NCBI RefSeq assembly: GCF_000686125.1
Contig: NZ_JMMA01000002.1
Span: 2,232,001-2,296,000, forward strand
Length of the DNA: 64,000 bases
Direction of reading: 5' to 3'
From: Ruminococcus sp. NK3A76
Lineage (GTDB): Bacteria; Bacillota; Clostridia; Oscillospirales; Ruminococcaceae
The notes beneath the pieces were generated by a model, which did no database searches, had not been told where the DNA came from, and saw only the letters and a program-made list of their open reading frames with translations. A program made the position numbers and the translations under genes. Positions within the stretch are counted from its first letter, which is position 1. Each line of letters begins with the position of its first letter. Shown piece by piece: positions 25,962 through 34,487 of the stretch.

Positions 25962-26456
25962 AACAGTTAACAGTTAACAGTTATCAGTTAACAGTTAAGG
26001 TATCGGCGCAAAGCGCCGATGTATCTAAAAGGTGGTTGCTATGAATAGTGAAGGTATGGTACTGGATAAAAGCAAATCTTTTGCAATAAGAATAGTAAAA
26101 CTATATAAGTATCTTTGCAATAAAAACGAGTTTGTTTTATCAAAACAGCTTTTAAAGAGCGGCACAAGTATAGGTGCAAATCTATCAGAAGCAAAATATG
26201 CTCAAAGCCGCAATGATTTTCTGAACAAGGTAAATATCGCTCTTAAAGAGGCATCAGAGACAGAATACTGGCTTGAACTGCTTTATAAAACCGAATTTAT
26301 ATCAGAAAAACAGTATAGCAGCATAAACAAAGACTGTTCGGAGATAATCAGAATGCTTTCTTCAAGCGTCAAAACTATGAAGATTGAAAATAAAAATCCG
26401 TCTGCCGAAGGCGGACACCTCAACTGTTAACTGTTAACTGTTAACTATTAACTATT
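25962..26456. mobile_element. Repeat-flanked element carrying a four-helix-bundle gene
   Basis: Left end: five AACAGTT-type heptamers in tandem (25962-25998), then the hairpin ATCGGCGCAAAGCGCCGAT (26002-26020). Right end: hairpin GTCTGCCGAAGGCGGAC, CACCTCAA, then the complementary AACTGTT/AACTATT heptamers (26422-26456). The heptamer runs are inverted with respect to each other and enclose one gene. The element starts right after the nif3 stop codon and ends just before the ribosome site of rqcH. No transposase is present. Confidence 0.7.
26041..26430 (+). CDS. Four-helix-bundle protein (23S rRNA intervening-sequence family)
   Basis: 129 residues, nearly all helical. K-S-F-A-I-R-I-V-K-L-Y at 11-21, L-L-K-S-G-T-S-I-G-A-N-L-S-E-A at about 40-54, and S-E-T-E-Y-W-L-E-L-L at about 77-86 are hallmarks of the family found in rRNA intervening sequences and related to the Avd accessory of diversity-generating retroelements. 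Function unknown; nucleic-acid binding is suspected. AAGGTGG sets the start at 26041. The base composition is more A+T-rich than its neighbours, and its last codons and stop lie in the flanking repeat, so it is cargo of the element. Confidence 0.88.
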   Translation: MNSEGMVLDKSKSFAIRIVKLYKYLCNKNEFVLSKQLLKSGTSIGANLSEAKYAQSRNDFLNKVNIALKEASETEYWLELLYKTEFISEKQYSSINKDCSEIIRMLSSSVKTMKIENKNPSAEGGHLNC

Positions 26457-26476
26457 ATCAAGGAGCGAAGCGACAA

Positions 26477-28234
26477 ATGGCTTTAGACGGCGTATTTTTA
26501 GGAATAGTCAAAAACGAGATATCCGTCCTGCTTGACGGGCGTGTGGATAAGATACACCAGCCGTCAAGAGAGGAGATACTTATAACATTCCGCACCCGTG
26601 AGGGCGGATATAAGCTGCTTATAAACACCTCGGCAGGCGGTGCGAGGGTACACGTTACCCGTGCTCAGATAGATAATCCCCGTGTGCCGCCGATGTTCTG
26701 TATGCTCATGCGAAAGCTGCTCTCGTCGGGCAAGCTGATAAGCATCAGACAGGACGGACAGGAGCGTATACTTATGCTCGATTTCGACTCATCGAACGAA
26801 ATGGGCGATATCGTGCGCATAACCCTTGTCATCGAGATAATGGGCAGGCATTCAAACCTAATCATACTCGATAACGAGGGAAAGATAATTGATGCTATAA
26901 AGCGTGTCGGGCAGGATATGTCTTCCGTGCGGCCTGTGCTGCCGGGAATGATATACGAAGCACCGCCCAAGGATAAAAGACTCAGCCTGTTTTCACTCAC
27001 AAGACAGGAGCTGAGAGCGGCACTTGACGAAAACTCACACGCAGAGCTTTCAAAGGCGATACTCAGGAGCATCGAAGGCCTCTCACCTGTCTTCGCAAGA
27101 GAGTGTGCTTTAAAATGCACGCACGACGAGATAGCCGCAGGTGAACTGACAGACGAGGGCTTTGAAAAGCTCTATCTGTTCCTTTCGATGCAGGCGCAGC
27201 TTATAGAAAAGGGTGAGAATAAGTTCACCGTGCTGCTGTCGCAGGACGGGCTGCTTAAGGACTTCTGCTTTGCGGATATAAACCAGTACGGCTCGCTCAT
27301 GGAGAAAAAATATTTCTCCTCGGCGTGCGAGACGCTTGACCACTTCTTCACACAGCGTGACATCACAGCACGAATGAAGCAGCGTGCGAGCGATTTGTAT
27401 AAATTCTTGCAGAACACCCGTGACAGGATAAACAGGCGAACTGCCAACCAGCGGCAGGAGCTGCTTGAATGTGCCGACAGAGACAAGCTGAAGATATACG
27501 GCGACCTGCTAATGGCAAACCTGTATAACTTCAAAAAGGGCGACAGCTTTGTAAACGCTCAGAATTACTACGAGGAGGGCAGCCCCGAGGTCAGGATCAA
27601 GCTCGATGTGCGCCTGACCCCCTCGCAGAATGCGCAGAGGTATTACAACGAATACCGCAAGGCTGACACTGCCGAGAAAAAGCTCACAAAGCTCATAGAG
27701 CAGGGCGAGCAGGAGCTTTTGTACATCGACTCGGTGTTTGATAACCTCACCCGGGCGCAGAGCGAGACGGATATAGACGAGCTGCGGATAGAGCTGCACG
27801 AGCAGGGGTATTTAAGATCGGCAAGGCTCTCAAAGGGTGCAAAGAATGTAAAGACCCAGCCGCCGATGAAGTTTTTATCATCTGACGGGTATGAGATAAG
27901 AGTCGGGCGCAACAACAAGCAGAACGACCGCCTGACCTGCAAGGACAGCGAAAAGCTCGACATATGGCTGCACGTCAAGGAGATAACCGGCTCGCACGTC
28001 ATCATATCGGCAAAGGGCGGCGATGTGCCTGATGATACGATAATGCAGGCTGCACAGATAGCGGCTTACTACTCATCGGCAAGGAGCTCGGCACAGGTGC
28101 CGGTGGATTACACGCTTGTGAAGTTTGTTAAAAAGCCAAATGGCGCAAAGCCCGGCATGGTGATATTCACAAACAACCGCACGCTCTACGTCAAGCCTGA
28201 CGAGGAGCTCGTAAACAGCCTGAAAGCAAAATAA
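26477..28234 (+). CDS. rqcH: Ribosome quality-control factor RqcH (NFACT, FbpA-like)
   Basis: 585 residues, usual length. N-terminal NFACT-N domain from M-A-L-D-G-V-F-L, with the family D-x-R motif region near 95-105 (I-V-I-E-I-M-G-R-H-S-N-L), a central coiled coil of about residues 270-430, and the NFACT-R domain from about 455 (G-Y-E-I-R-V-G-R-N-N-K-Q-N-D, then D-I-W-L-H-V-K-E-I-T-G-S-H-V-I). RqcH binds split 50S subunits and adds alanine tails to stalled chains. AAGGAG lies 11 bases before the ATG, just beyond the mobile element, which may have altered its upstream region. Confidence 0.93.
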   Translation: MALDGVFLGIVKNEISVLLDGRVDKIHQPSREEILITFRTREGGYKLLINTSAGGARVHVTRAQIDNPRVPPMFCMLMRKLLSSGKLISIRQDGQERILMLDFDSSNEMGDIVRITLVIEIMGRHSNLIILDNEGKIIDAIKRVGQDMSSVRPVLPGMIYEAPPKDKRLSLFSLTRQELRAALDENSHAELSKAILRSIEGLSPVFARECALKCTHDEIAAGELTDEGFEKLYLFLSMQAQLIEKGENKFTVLLSQDGLLKDFCFADINQYGSLMEKKYFSSACETLDHFFTQRDITARMKQRASDLYKFLQNTRDRINRRTANQRQELLECADRDKLKIYGDLLMANLYNFKKGDSFVNAQNYYEEGSPEVRIKLDVRLTPSQNAQRYYNEYRKADTAEKKLTKLIEQGEQELLYIDSVFDNLTRAQSETDIDELRIELHEQGYLRSARLSKGAKNVKTQPPMKFLSSDGYEIRVGRNNKQNDRLTCKDSEKLDIWLHVKEITGSHVIISAKGGDVPDDTIMQAAQIAAYYSSARSSAQVPVDYTLVKFVKKPNGAKPGMVIFTNNRTLYVKPDEELVNSLKAK

Positions 28235-28280
28235 CAGGCATCAGCAAAACAATCAATGCATTAAAAACGGGGGAAATAAT

Positions 28281-28829
28281 ATGAAAGCAGTCATTTCAGA
28301 TATGCTCGGCGGCTTTGTAAACGGCTGTATATCGGCCAAGGTATTTGAGAAGCATCTTTATGCGCATATGAACGAGTATCAGAGGGAGCTTGACAAAAAC
28401 ACCTTTGATATGCTCGTATTTGCAGACTACGGCGATGAAAGCGATATAGGACATTTAAAGCGGTTTATGTGTGATGCTTTCCCGGCATCGCTTTACAATG
28501 ACGGATACTTCCGCAGCACGAACAAGGCCGACATCGCCGAGGCATACAGACTTTCACACCCGGATATGTCGCAGCTTGTGATAGATCTAAGCGACATTGA
28601 TACGACAGACGAGCTTCACACGCTGCTGAAGCGCACGCTCTCACTGCCCGATACATACGGCAGGAACTGGGCATCGCTCGAAGACATGATAGACCTCTCA
28701 GCGTGCAGGAGCATAACGATAAACGGCTACGGCAGCTTCTATCAGAAAAACGTCAAGGATGCGCTCATTTTCGTATGGCTGATAAGCAAGAACAAGTCAG
28801 GCGACTGTCTGCTGACAGTCAACAACTGA
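28281..28829 (+). CDS. Protein with C-terminal barstar-like domain
   Basis: 182 residues. The last 90 match the barstar fold: V-I-D-L-S-D-I-D-T-T-D-E-L-H-T-L-L-K, then the diagnostic L-P-x-x-Y-G-R-N-W (L-P-D-T-Y-G-R-N-W-A-S-L-E-D) and a final strand. Barstar inhibits the RNase barnase. The N-terminal 90 residues (G-G-F-V-N-G-C-I-S-A-K-V-F-E) are not recognised. No ribonuclease or secreted toxin gene is near; it may be an orphan immunity protein or a regulator of an internal RNase. It follows rqcH by 46 bases, good ribosome site GGGGG upstream. Confidence 0.82.
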   Translation: MKAVISDMLGGFVNGCISAKVFEKHLYAHMNEYQRELDKNTFDMLVFADYGDESDIGHLKRFMCDAFPASLYNDGYFRSTNKADIAEAYRLSHPDMSQLVIDLSDIDTTDELHTLLKRTLSLPDTYGRNWASLEDMIDLSACRSITINGYGSFYQKNVKDALIFVWLISKNKSGDCLLTVNN

Positions 28830-28845
28830 CCCGGGAGGAACTGAT

Positions 28846-29757
28846 ATGATATACACAGTCACCTTCAACCCGGCGATAGATTATGTGGTCCAAACACCTG
28901 ACCTGAGCCTTGGCATAGTAAACCGTGCAACGAGTGAGAATATGTTTTTCGGCGGCAAGGGGATAAATGTCTCCTGCGTATTAAAGGAGCTTGGGATAGA
29001 TAGCGAGGCACTTGGATTTACGGCAGGCTTTACAGGCGAGGCTATCGAAAAAGGGCTTGCTGATATGGGCATACGCACAGGCTTTATAAGGCTGAAAAGC
29101 GGCTGCTCACGCATCAATGTAAAGATAAAATCATCAGAGGAGACTGAGCTAAACGGCAAAGGCCCTGACATCGACGACGAGTCGCTCGGGCTGCTGTTTG
29201 AAAAGCTCGGCACGCTGAAAAAGGGCGACACTCTCGTGCTTGCAGGAAGTGTGCCTTCATCGCTGCCTGCTGACATATACGAGAAGATTCTGAAAACGCT
29301 CGACGGGCGTGGCATACGCTTTGTTGTCGATGCCTGCGGCGAGCTGCTTTTAAACGTGCTAAGATACAGGCCGTTTCTTATCAAGCCAAACAACTTCGAG
29401 CTGGGCGAGCTGTTCGGTGTCAATATCAAAACCGATGCCGACATAGAAAAACACGCCCGCAAGCTGCGTGAAATGGGGGCTGCGAACGTGCTTATATCTA
29501 TGGCAGGCGACGGAGCCATACTGATAGACGAGCAGGGCAACACCCACCGCTGCGGCGTCTGCAAGGGCGAGGTGAAAAACTCCGTCGGTGCAGGCGATTC
29601 GATGCTCGCAGGGTTTATAGCAGCACTTACCGAGCGTCCCGGCGACTACGGCTATGCACTCAGGCTCGGCACGGCAGCAGGCGGTGCGACGGCTTTTTCC
29701 GAGGGGCTTGCACAAAAGAGCATGATAAACAAACTGCTAAAACAAACAGAGATATAA
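28846..29757 (+). CDS. 1-phosphofructokinase-like PfkB-family sugar kinase
   Basis: 303 residues. Starts M-I-Y-T-V-T-F-N-P-A-I-D-Y, the FruK/LacC signature; F-F-G-G-K-G-I-N-V-S at 34-43 (PfkB signature 1) and V-G-A-G-D-S-M-L-A-G-F near 248-258 (signature 2 with catalytic Asp). It phosphorylates fructose-1-phosphate or tagatose-6-phosphate in the cytoplasm. No PTS or FruR gene is near, so the substrate is uncertain. GGGAGGA precedes the start, 17 bases after the barstar-like gene. Confidence 0.9.
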   Translation: MIYTVTFNPAIDYVVQTPDLSLGIVNRATSENMFFGGKGINVSCVLKELGIDSEALGFTAGFTGEAIEKGLADMGIRTGFIRLKSGCSRINVKIKSSEETELNGKGPDIDDESLGLLFEKLGTLKKGDTLVLAGSVPSSLPADIYEKILKTLDGRGIRFVVDACGELLLNVLRYRPFLIKPNNFELGELFGVNIKTDADIEKHARKLREMGAANVLISMAGDGAILIDEQGNTHRCGVCKGEVKNSVGAGDSMLAGFIAALTERPGDYGYALRLGTAAGGATAFSEGLAQKSMINKLLKQTEI

Positions 29758-29781
29758 AACACGCTCAGGAGACACACTGCA

Positions 29782-30285
29782 ATGAACAAAGCGAAAAAAA
29801 GAATGATCATCATAGTTACAGCGGCTGCGGCGGTATATCTGCTCATACTATTATATATCATGTGGGGCAGATACTTTTTCGCAACGATAGATGATATGTC
29901 AAAAGACATCGGAGCTGATGACACAGAACACGTTATATGGGAATACTATTCAGACCCTGACAACCCCGATGCTGCCAATTCAGACCATTACATCGCATTT
30001 TATGATACAAAAAAGGGCTGGTATACAATAGGAGATGAAATGCTGGACTGCAATGTGGAATGTGAAGATAAGCTGTTCTCCCACAGGATAAGGTTCTACA
30101 CATATGATACAGACGAAAACGGCAAGCCCTTTGATCCCAGGCTGGTATGCGAGGGCAGCTACAGATTCAACGACAGCGAGCACCTTATCGTCTATGTCGA
30201 TGATGAATTCATCGGCGAAAACACCGGCGGAAGAAGCGTTTTGGAATTTGAGAAGAATTATTACGCATATGCTTTTGAGCTATGA
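29782..30285 (+). CDS. Membrane-anchored protein of unknown function
   Basis: 167 residues: a short basic start (M-N-K-A-K-K-R), one hydrophobic segment at about 8-32, then an acidic soluble domain rich in Asp, Tyr and Phe. Likely anchored with the domain outside. No family recognised. Begins 25 bases after the kinase gene (CAGGAG upstream) and ends at a terminator, so it is probably the last gene of this operon. Confidence 0.65.
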   Translation: MNKAKKRMIIIVTAAAAVYLLILLYIMWGRYFFATIDDMSKDIGADDTEHVIWEYYSDPDNPDAANSDHYIAFYDTKKGWYTIGDEMLDCNVECEDKLFSHRIRFYTYDTDENGKPFDPRLVCEGSYRFNDSEHLIVYVDDEFIGENTGGRSVLEFEKNYYAYAFEL

Positions 30286-30330
30286 TGCAGGAAGAGCATT
30301 TGGTTACAGCTTAATAGAGTTTTGAGGATT

Positions 30331-30367
30331 CCTCACCATGTATATTATTACAGAGGTGAGGATTTTT
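30331..30367 (+). terminator. Terminator
   Basis: CCTCACC / GGTGAGG stem with a 17-base loop, followed by ATTTTT. Confidence 0.8.
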
Positions 30368-30429
30368 ATAGGCTGACAGAAGCGTTCACAAGTCTATTCA
30401 AAAATTTGAAATTATTTGTTCAGAAAATA

Positions 30430-30458
30430 TTGCATTTTAAAACAGGATATGCTATAAT
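30430..30458 (+). promoter_or_regulatory. Promoter of the large surface protein
   Basis: TTGCAT at 30430-30435 and TATAAT at 30453-30458, spacer 17 bases. Confidence 0.75.
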
Positions 30459-30503
30459 AGTATCGTATATTTGAACAGCATCAAATAACGAGGAGGAGTA
30501 TAT

Positions 30504-33500
30504 ATGAACAACACACGGAAGCGTGTGACAGCCGGCTTACTGGCATTTGCTATAGTGGCCGGTACGATACCGGCAAATGTGCAGTGGGCAGAGGTGTTTG
30601 GCGGAAGTACTATTGTGGCACAGGCGACAAATCATACTGTTAGTGATCTTAGATCATTATCCACATCGGCAAAAGAATGGTATTTAGATGGTTCAAATAC
30701 AAATGCTTTAAATGAAGTAACTGGCGGCGCAACTCTGCTTAACTCTTTACATTCTGCCATTCAGATTGCAGATGATTATTTGAATTATACTAATGATGAT
30801 ACATATTCACTTGATCAAAATGAAGAAGAAATATATACAACTCTCGAAACCGCTTTCAATGCCGCAAAAGCAGCACTTAACGGTAGCACGCAGACCGCCC
30901 CAACAGTTACCACAGCGCCCTCGGCATTAAACCCGACCTACTCCGGTTCTGCACAGACACTTGTCAGCGCAGGCACGGCAAGCAGCGGCACGATATACTA
31001 TGCGCTCGGTACAGATACAGCAGCTACCGGAGCTTACACCACAACTATCCCCTCCGAAACAAACGCAGACACATATTATGTGTGGTATAAGGCTATTGAC
31101 GGAAATTCTGAATCCGAGGCAGCTTGCGTGCCGGTGACTGTCTTTCCCAAAAGCATATACGGAGCAACGGTCACGCTGAGTGCGGCTTCGTATGATTATG
31201 ACACCTATGAGCATAAACCGACCGTATCAAGCGTTGCGATCGACAGCCTTACATTGACTACAAGTGATTTCGACGTTTCTTATCCTGATGACTGCACAAG
31301 CGCAGCTGAAAATCTGACCGTTACAGTCACAGGCAAGGGCAACTTCAAAGATGCCGCAACGGTGGTTTTTTCTATCGTTCCTGGCACACTCTCAGGCATA
31401 TCTGCCACTGGCTTTGCCGGCGCATATGACGGCCAGCCACACAGCATTTCAGTGACCGGCGTTCCTGAGGGTGCAACAGTTAACTACAGCACGGACGGAG
31501 AGCATTATTCCACAGCAAACTGCATATACCAAGACGTAACAGACGGCGCACAGACAGTATACTACAAAGTCGAAAAGACAAACTATACAACGGTGACCGG
31601 ATCGGCAACAATTAATATCACAAAAGCCGCTCCCAATGTGACCGCCCCGACAGCAAGCGCCATAACCTACGGTCAGACGCTTAATGACAGCACACTTACA
31701 GGCGGCTCGGTAACAGGCATAGGTGGTAGCAGTATCAACGGTACATTCGCATGGAAAACTCCCACAACTGTTCCTACAGTCTCTAACAGTGGGTATACAG
31801 TAGTATTCACCCCGAATGATACTACGAATTATAATACTGTCGAGTTAACTGTCAGCCCGACTGTCAACAAAGCCACCCCAGTTATATCCACCGCTCCGAC
31901 AGCAAGCGCCATAACCTACGGTCAGACGCTTAATGACAGCACACTTACAGGCGGCTCGGTAACAGGTGTTACGGGTGCAACTCTTGAAGGAGCATTTACC
32001 TGGACGACATCATCAACCGCACCTGATGTTGCTGACAGTAATACAACAGAATACAACGTAACGTTCACTCCGAATGATGCAACAAATTACAATACTGCCA
32101 GTTGCAATGTCAAGCTGACAGTCAATAAGGCAGCCCCGTCAGTAACAGCTCCGACAGCAATTCAAAGCCTTGGATACACAGGATCACCAAAGGAACTTGT
32201 GACCGCAGGCACGGCTACAGGCGGTACGATGTATTATGCTGTTACTGACAACACAGCAACTTCTGCACCAACTAATGACAGTGCATGGAGCACTACAGTT
32301 CCTTCCAAAACAGATGCCGGCAATTACAAGGTGTGGTATATAGTTCGTGGTGATGAAAACCATACTGATACAGTTCCTGCATATGTTGAGGCGTCTATCG
32401 CCCCCGCAGAAAACCCAATAGCTTTCACAGCTGCACAAACTGTGACAAAGCCTTTCAGCGAAAGCGCACAGACAGCGACACTGACTGCCGCAGCAGACGC
32501 AGAGGGTACTGTGACCTATTCGATCGACAGTCAGAAAAACAGTGCTCAGACAGCTGTTTCGTATTTCTCACTTAACGGAACAACGCTTGGTATAGCAGCA
32601 AATACGCCAATTGGTACATATACAGTTGCCGTGAAAGCATCAGCAGCCGGAAACACAAATTATAACAGTAAAACAGCGACTTCAACTGTCACAGTGACTG
32701 TCGATAAGGCAGATAACTCATTTGCCACAGCCCCTGTTCTCGCAAGTGCTCCGATGTATACCGGAACGCCTTTAAGCCTTATCGCAACACCCGGCACACC
32801 CAAATTCGGCAACGCAGATAAAGTGAGCTACGCAGTAACAACAACTGACACAGCCCCTGCCGCTGATGCCGAGAGCTGGACAACATACGACAACATCAAA
32901 GCAGATGCTGCCGGCACATATTATATATGGTATAAGATATCAGGTGAGGATAACTGGAACGCTGTAGCACCAACAAAACTCGGCGCAGTGACCGTTACCA
33001 ATAAATCAGACCAAAGCTGGACTATATCAATGTCCGACTATGTCTACGACGGCATAGCCCACGAGCCTACGATTAACGGTACAGCCTATGGCAAGCTCAC
33101 ATATACTTACTTCACATCTGCCGGTGTATGCTTAGGAAATACAGCTCCCACAGAGCCCGGCGATTACAGAGTATCCGTATCATCAAGCGGCGATGAGACG
33201 CATTTTTCAATGCTCGAATCGGCTGATTATACTATCAAAGGCGCAAAGTTCTCGACCGGCAACACGGTCAGCTTCAAGAAAATAGTCGAGTTCAACTTCC
33301 TCGTAGAAGCAACTGACGTTGATACAGTTGAGGGCGCATATGTAGTATTCACATACGACCACTATGGCACAACAACCACAGTCAAAAAGCCTATCAATAA
33401 GGACGACAAGAACGGCAAGTATTACAGAGTAAGACTTCCGCTTACAGCTTCCGAAATGGCAATCGACATCAAGGCCGAGCTCTATCTCGCAACCTCGGAT

Positions 33501-34298
33501 AAGCCAGTAGATACCAGGACAAGGAGCATAAAAGACTACGCCGAAGCTGCAATCAAGGCAGACCTCGACGGCGCTGATGTTCTCAAAGCAATGCTCAACT
33601 ACGGTGGCTATACGCAGACGGCACTTGGAAACAATACAGAGCTTCTTGCAAACAGCGGTGAGGGCATAGCAGTTGACGTATCAAGCATAAGCCCCAAAAG
33701 CGCTACAGCATTTGAAAGGCCTGAACCTTACGAAGGCGCACAGAGGACTTCAATTGGCGGTATCCCCGAAAATGTCAATATAAAGTTCACCCCAAAGGTC
33801 ACATACAAGGGCTCGACTGTTATTACCAAGAGCGATGTGTATGTACGCCACTATTTTGAAGTTGATCCAAGCCTTTCTTCCGCAGAGCTTGAAAAGGTCA
33901 TGGTGCAGGTCGGCTACAATATCCCTGTCCCGATCACCAGGCTAAGAAAAAACAGCACAGGCTACTACTATGACACAGCTCCCCAGCTTGCTTACGAGCT
34001 TGACAAGGAGAATAAAAGCATCTTGGTTTTCGGCTTTGCAGGAACTGTAACAAACATTGAAGCCTACACAGAGGTTGACGGAAACAGTGTGGCATCAGGA
34101 GCTAAAATAATCGAGATAACTCCGGCTGAAAACTCCTCATACAGCTTATATTCGATATATATCGAAAACTACAGCGTAATAGACTACTGCGAGGCTGTTG
34201 CAAACAGCAACAAGCAGACCGCTGCAAGCAAGAACATGGCAAAGGCGCTCTACTCTTACTACATGGCTGCCAAGGCTTATGTTGAAATGAGGGCGTAA
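30504..34298 (+). CDS. Large secreted protein with Ig-like (MBG-type) repeats
   Basis: 1264 residues. Signal peptide at 1-41 (R-K-R, hydrophobic core, V-A-Q-A cleavage site). Residues 130-900 are a chain of about eight Thr/Ala-rich beta domains of the MBG/Ig-like type, with recurrent N-Y-x-x-V-x-x-x-A and Y-Y-x-x-G/V-W-Y-K strands. Two successive modules share an identical 71-base stretch. A different C-terminal region (about 920-1264) starts G-A-K-F-S-T-G-N-T-V-S-F-K-K and ends with a Tyr/Ala-rich helix. No LPxTG or S-layer motif, so it is secreted or held by the C-terminal domain. Adhesion or carbohydrate contact is inference. Single gene with own promoter and terminator. Confidence 0.85.
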   Translation: MNNTRKRVTAGLLAFAIVAGTIPANVQWAEVFGGSTIVAQATNHTVSDLRSLSTSAKEWYLDGSNTNALNEVTGGATLLNSLHSAIQIADDYLNYTNDDTYSLDQNEEEIYTTLETAFNAAKAALNGSTQTAPTVTTAPSALNPTYSGSAQTLVSAGTASSGTIYYALGTDTAATGAYTTTIPSETNADTYYVWYKAIDGNSESEAACVPVTVFPKSIYGATVTLSAASYDYDTYEHKPTVSSVAIDSLTLTTSDFDVSYPDDCTSAAENLTVTVTGKGNFKDAATVVFSIVPGTLSGISATGFAGAYDGQPHSISVTGVPEGATVNYSTDGEHYSTANCIYQDVTDGAQTVYYKVEKTNYTTVTGSATINITKAAPNVTAPTASAITYGQTLNDSTLTGGSVTGIGGSSINGTFAWKTPTTVPTVSNSGYTVVFTPNDTTNYNTVELTVSPTVNKATPVISTAPTASAITYGQTLNDSTLTGGSVTGVTGATLEGAFTWTTSSTAPDVADSNTTEYNVTFTPNDATNYNTASCNVKLTVNKAAPSVTAPTAIQSLGYTGSPKELVTAGTATGGTMYYAVTDNTATSAPTNDSAWSTTVPSKTDAGNYKVWYIVRGDENHTDTVPAYVEASIAPAENPIAFTAAQTVTKPFSESAQTATLTAAADAEGTVTYSIDSQKNSAQTAVSYFSLNGTTLGIAANTPIGTYTVAVKASAAGNTNYNSKTATSTVTVTVDKADNSFATAPVLASAPMYTGTPLSLIATPGTPKFGNADKVSYAVTTTDTAPAADAESWTTYDNIKADAAGTYYIWYKISGEDNWNAVAPTKLGAVTVTNKSDQSWTISMSDYVYDGIAHEPTINGTAYGKLTYTYFTSAGVCLGNTAPTEPGDYRVSVSSSGDETHFSMLESADYTIKGAKFSTGNTVSFKKIVEFNFLVEATDVDTVEGAYVVFTYDHYGTTTTVKKPINKDDKNGKYYRVRLPLTASEMAIDIKAELYLATSDKPVDTRTRSIKDYAEAAIKADLDGADVLKAMLNYGGYTQTALGNNTELLANSGEGIAVDVSSISPKSATAFERPEPYEGAQRTSIGGIPENVNIKFTPKVTYKGSTVITKSDVYVRHYFEVDPSLSSAELEKVMVQVGYNIPVPITRLRKNSTGYYYDTAPQLAYELDKENKSILVFGFAGTVTNIEAYTEVDGNSVASGAKIIEITPAENSSYSLYSIYIENYSVIDYCEAVANSNKQTAASKNMAKALYSYYMAAKAYVEMRA
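31647..31966 (+). repeat. Identical 71-bp direct repeat inside the surface-protein gene
   Basis: 31647-31717 and 31896-31966 are identical; the period is 249 bases (83 codons, one Ig-like module). This indicates recent module duplication or gene conversion while the rest of the modules has diverged. Confidence 0.9.
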
Positions 34299-34315
34299 CG
34301 GCCGAATAGCATACA

Positions 34316-34349
34316 CACCGCTGTCTCTCAGAGACGGCGGTGATTTTTA
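34316..34349 (+). terminator. Terminator of the surface-protein gene
   Basis: CACCGcTGTCTC / GAGACgGCGGTG with a 3-base loop, then TTTTT. Confidence 0.85.
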
Positions 34350-34422
34350 TCCTCTCAGGTCGAAAGCGTGCGTGTTTGTAAGATCCGGTTTGTAAAAAGG
34401 CTGTTAACTTTTCCACAAGTGG

Positions 34423-34451
34423 TTGCTTTTGGGTAACTGATGTGATATAAT
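34423..34451 (+). promoter_or_regulatory. Promoter of feoAB
   Basis: TTGCTT at 34423-34428 and TATAAT at 34446-34451, spacer 17 bases. No clear Fur box was recognised. Confidence 0.7.
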
Positions 34452-34487
34452 AAAGTTAGCCAGATATAACTTTTAAAGGAGCAGTGT

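Noticed and set aside
25962-26000. Tandem AACAGTT units considered as a CRISPR array
   Set aside because: The units are seven bases, contiguous, without spacers, and no cas gene is present. They are better explained as ends of the small element.
30504-34298. Search for an LPxTG or other sorting signal in the large surface protein
   Set aside because: The C-terminus ends in a Tyr/Ala-rich helix with no LPxTG, hydrophobic tail or S-layer repeats, so wall anchoring is not claimed.
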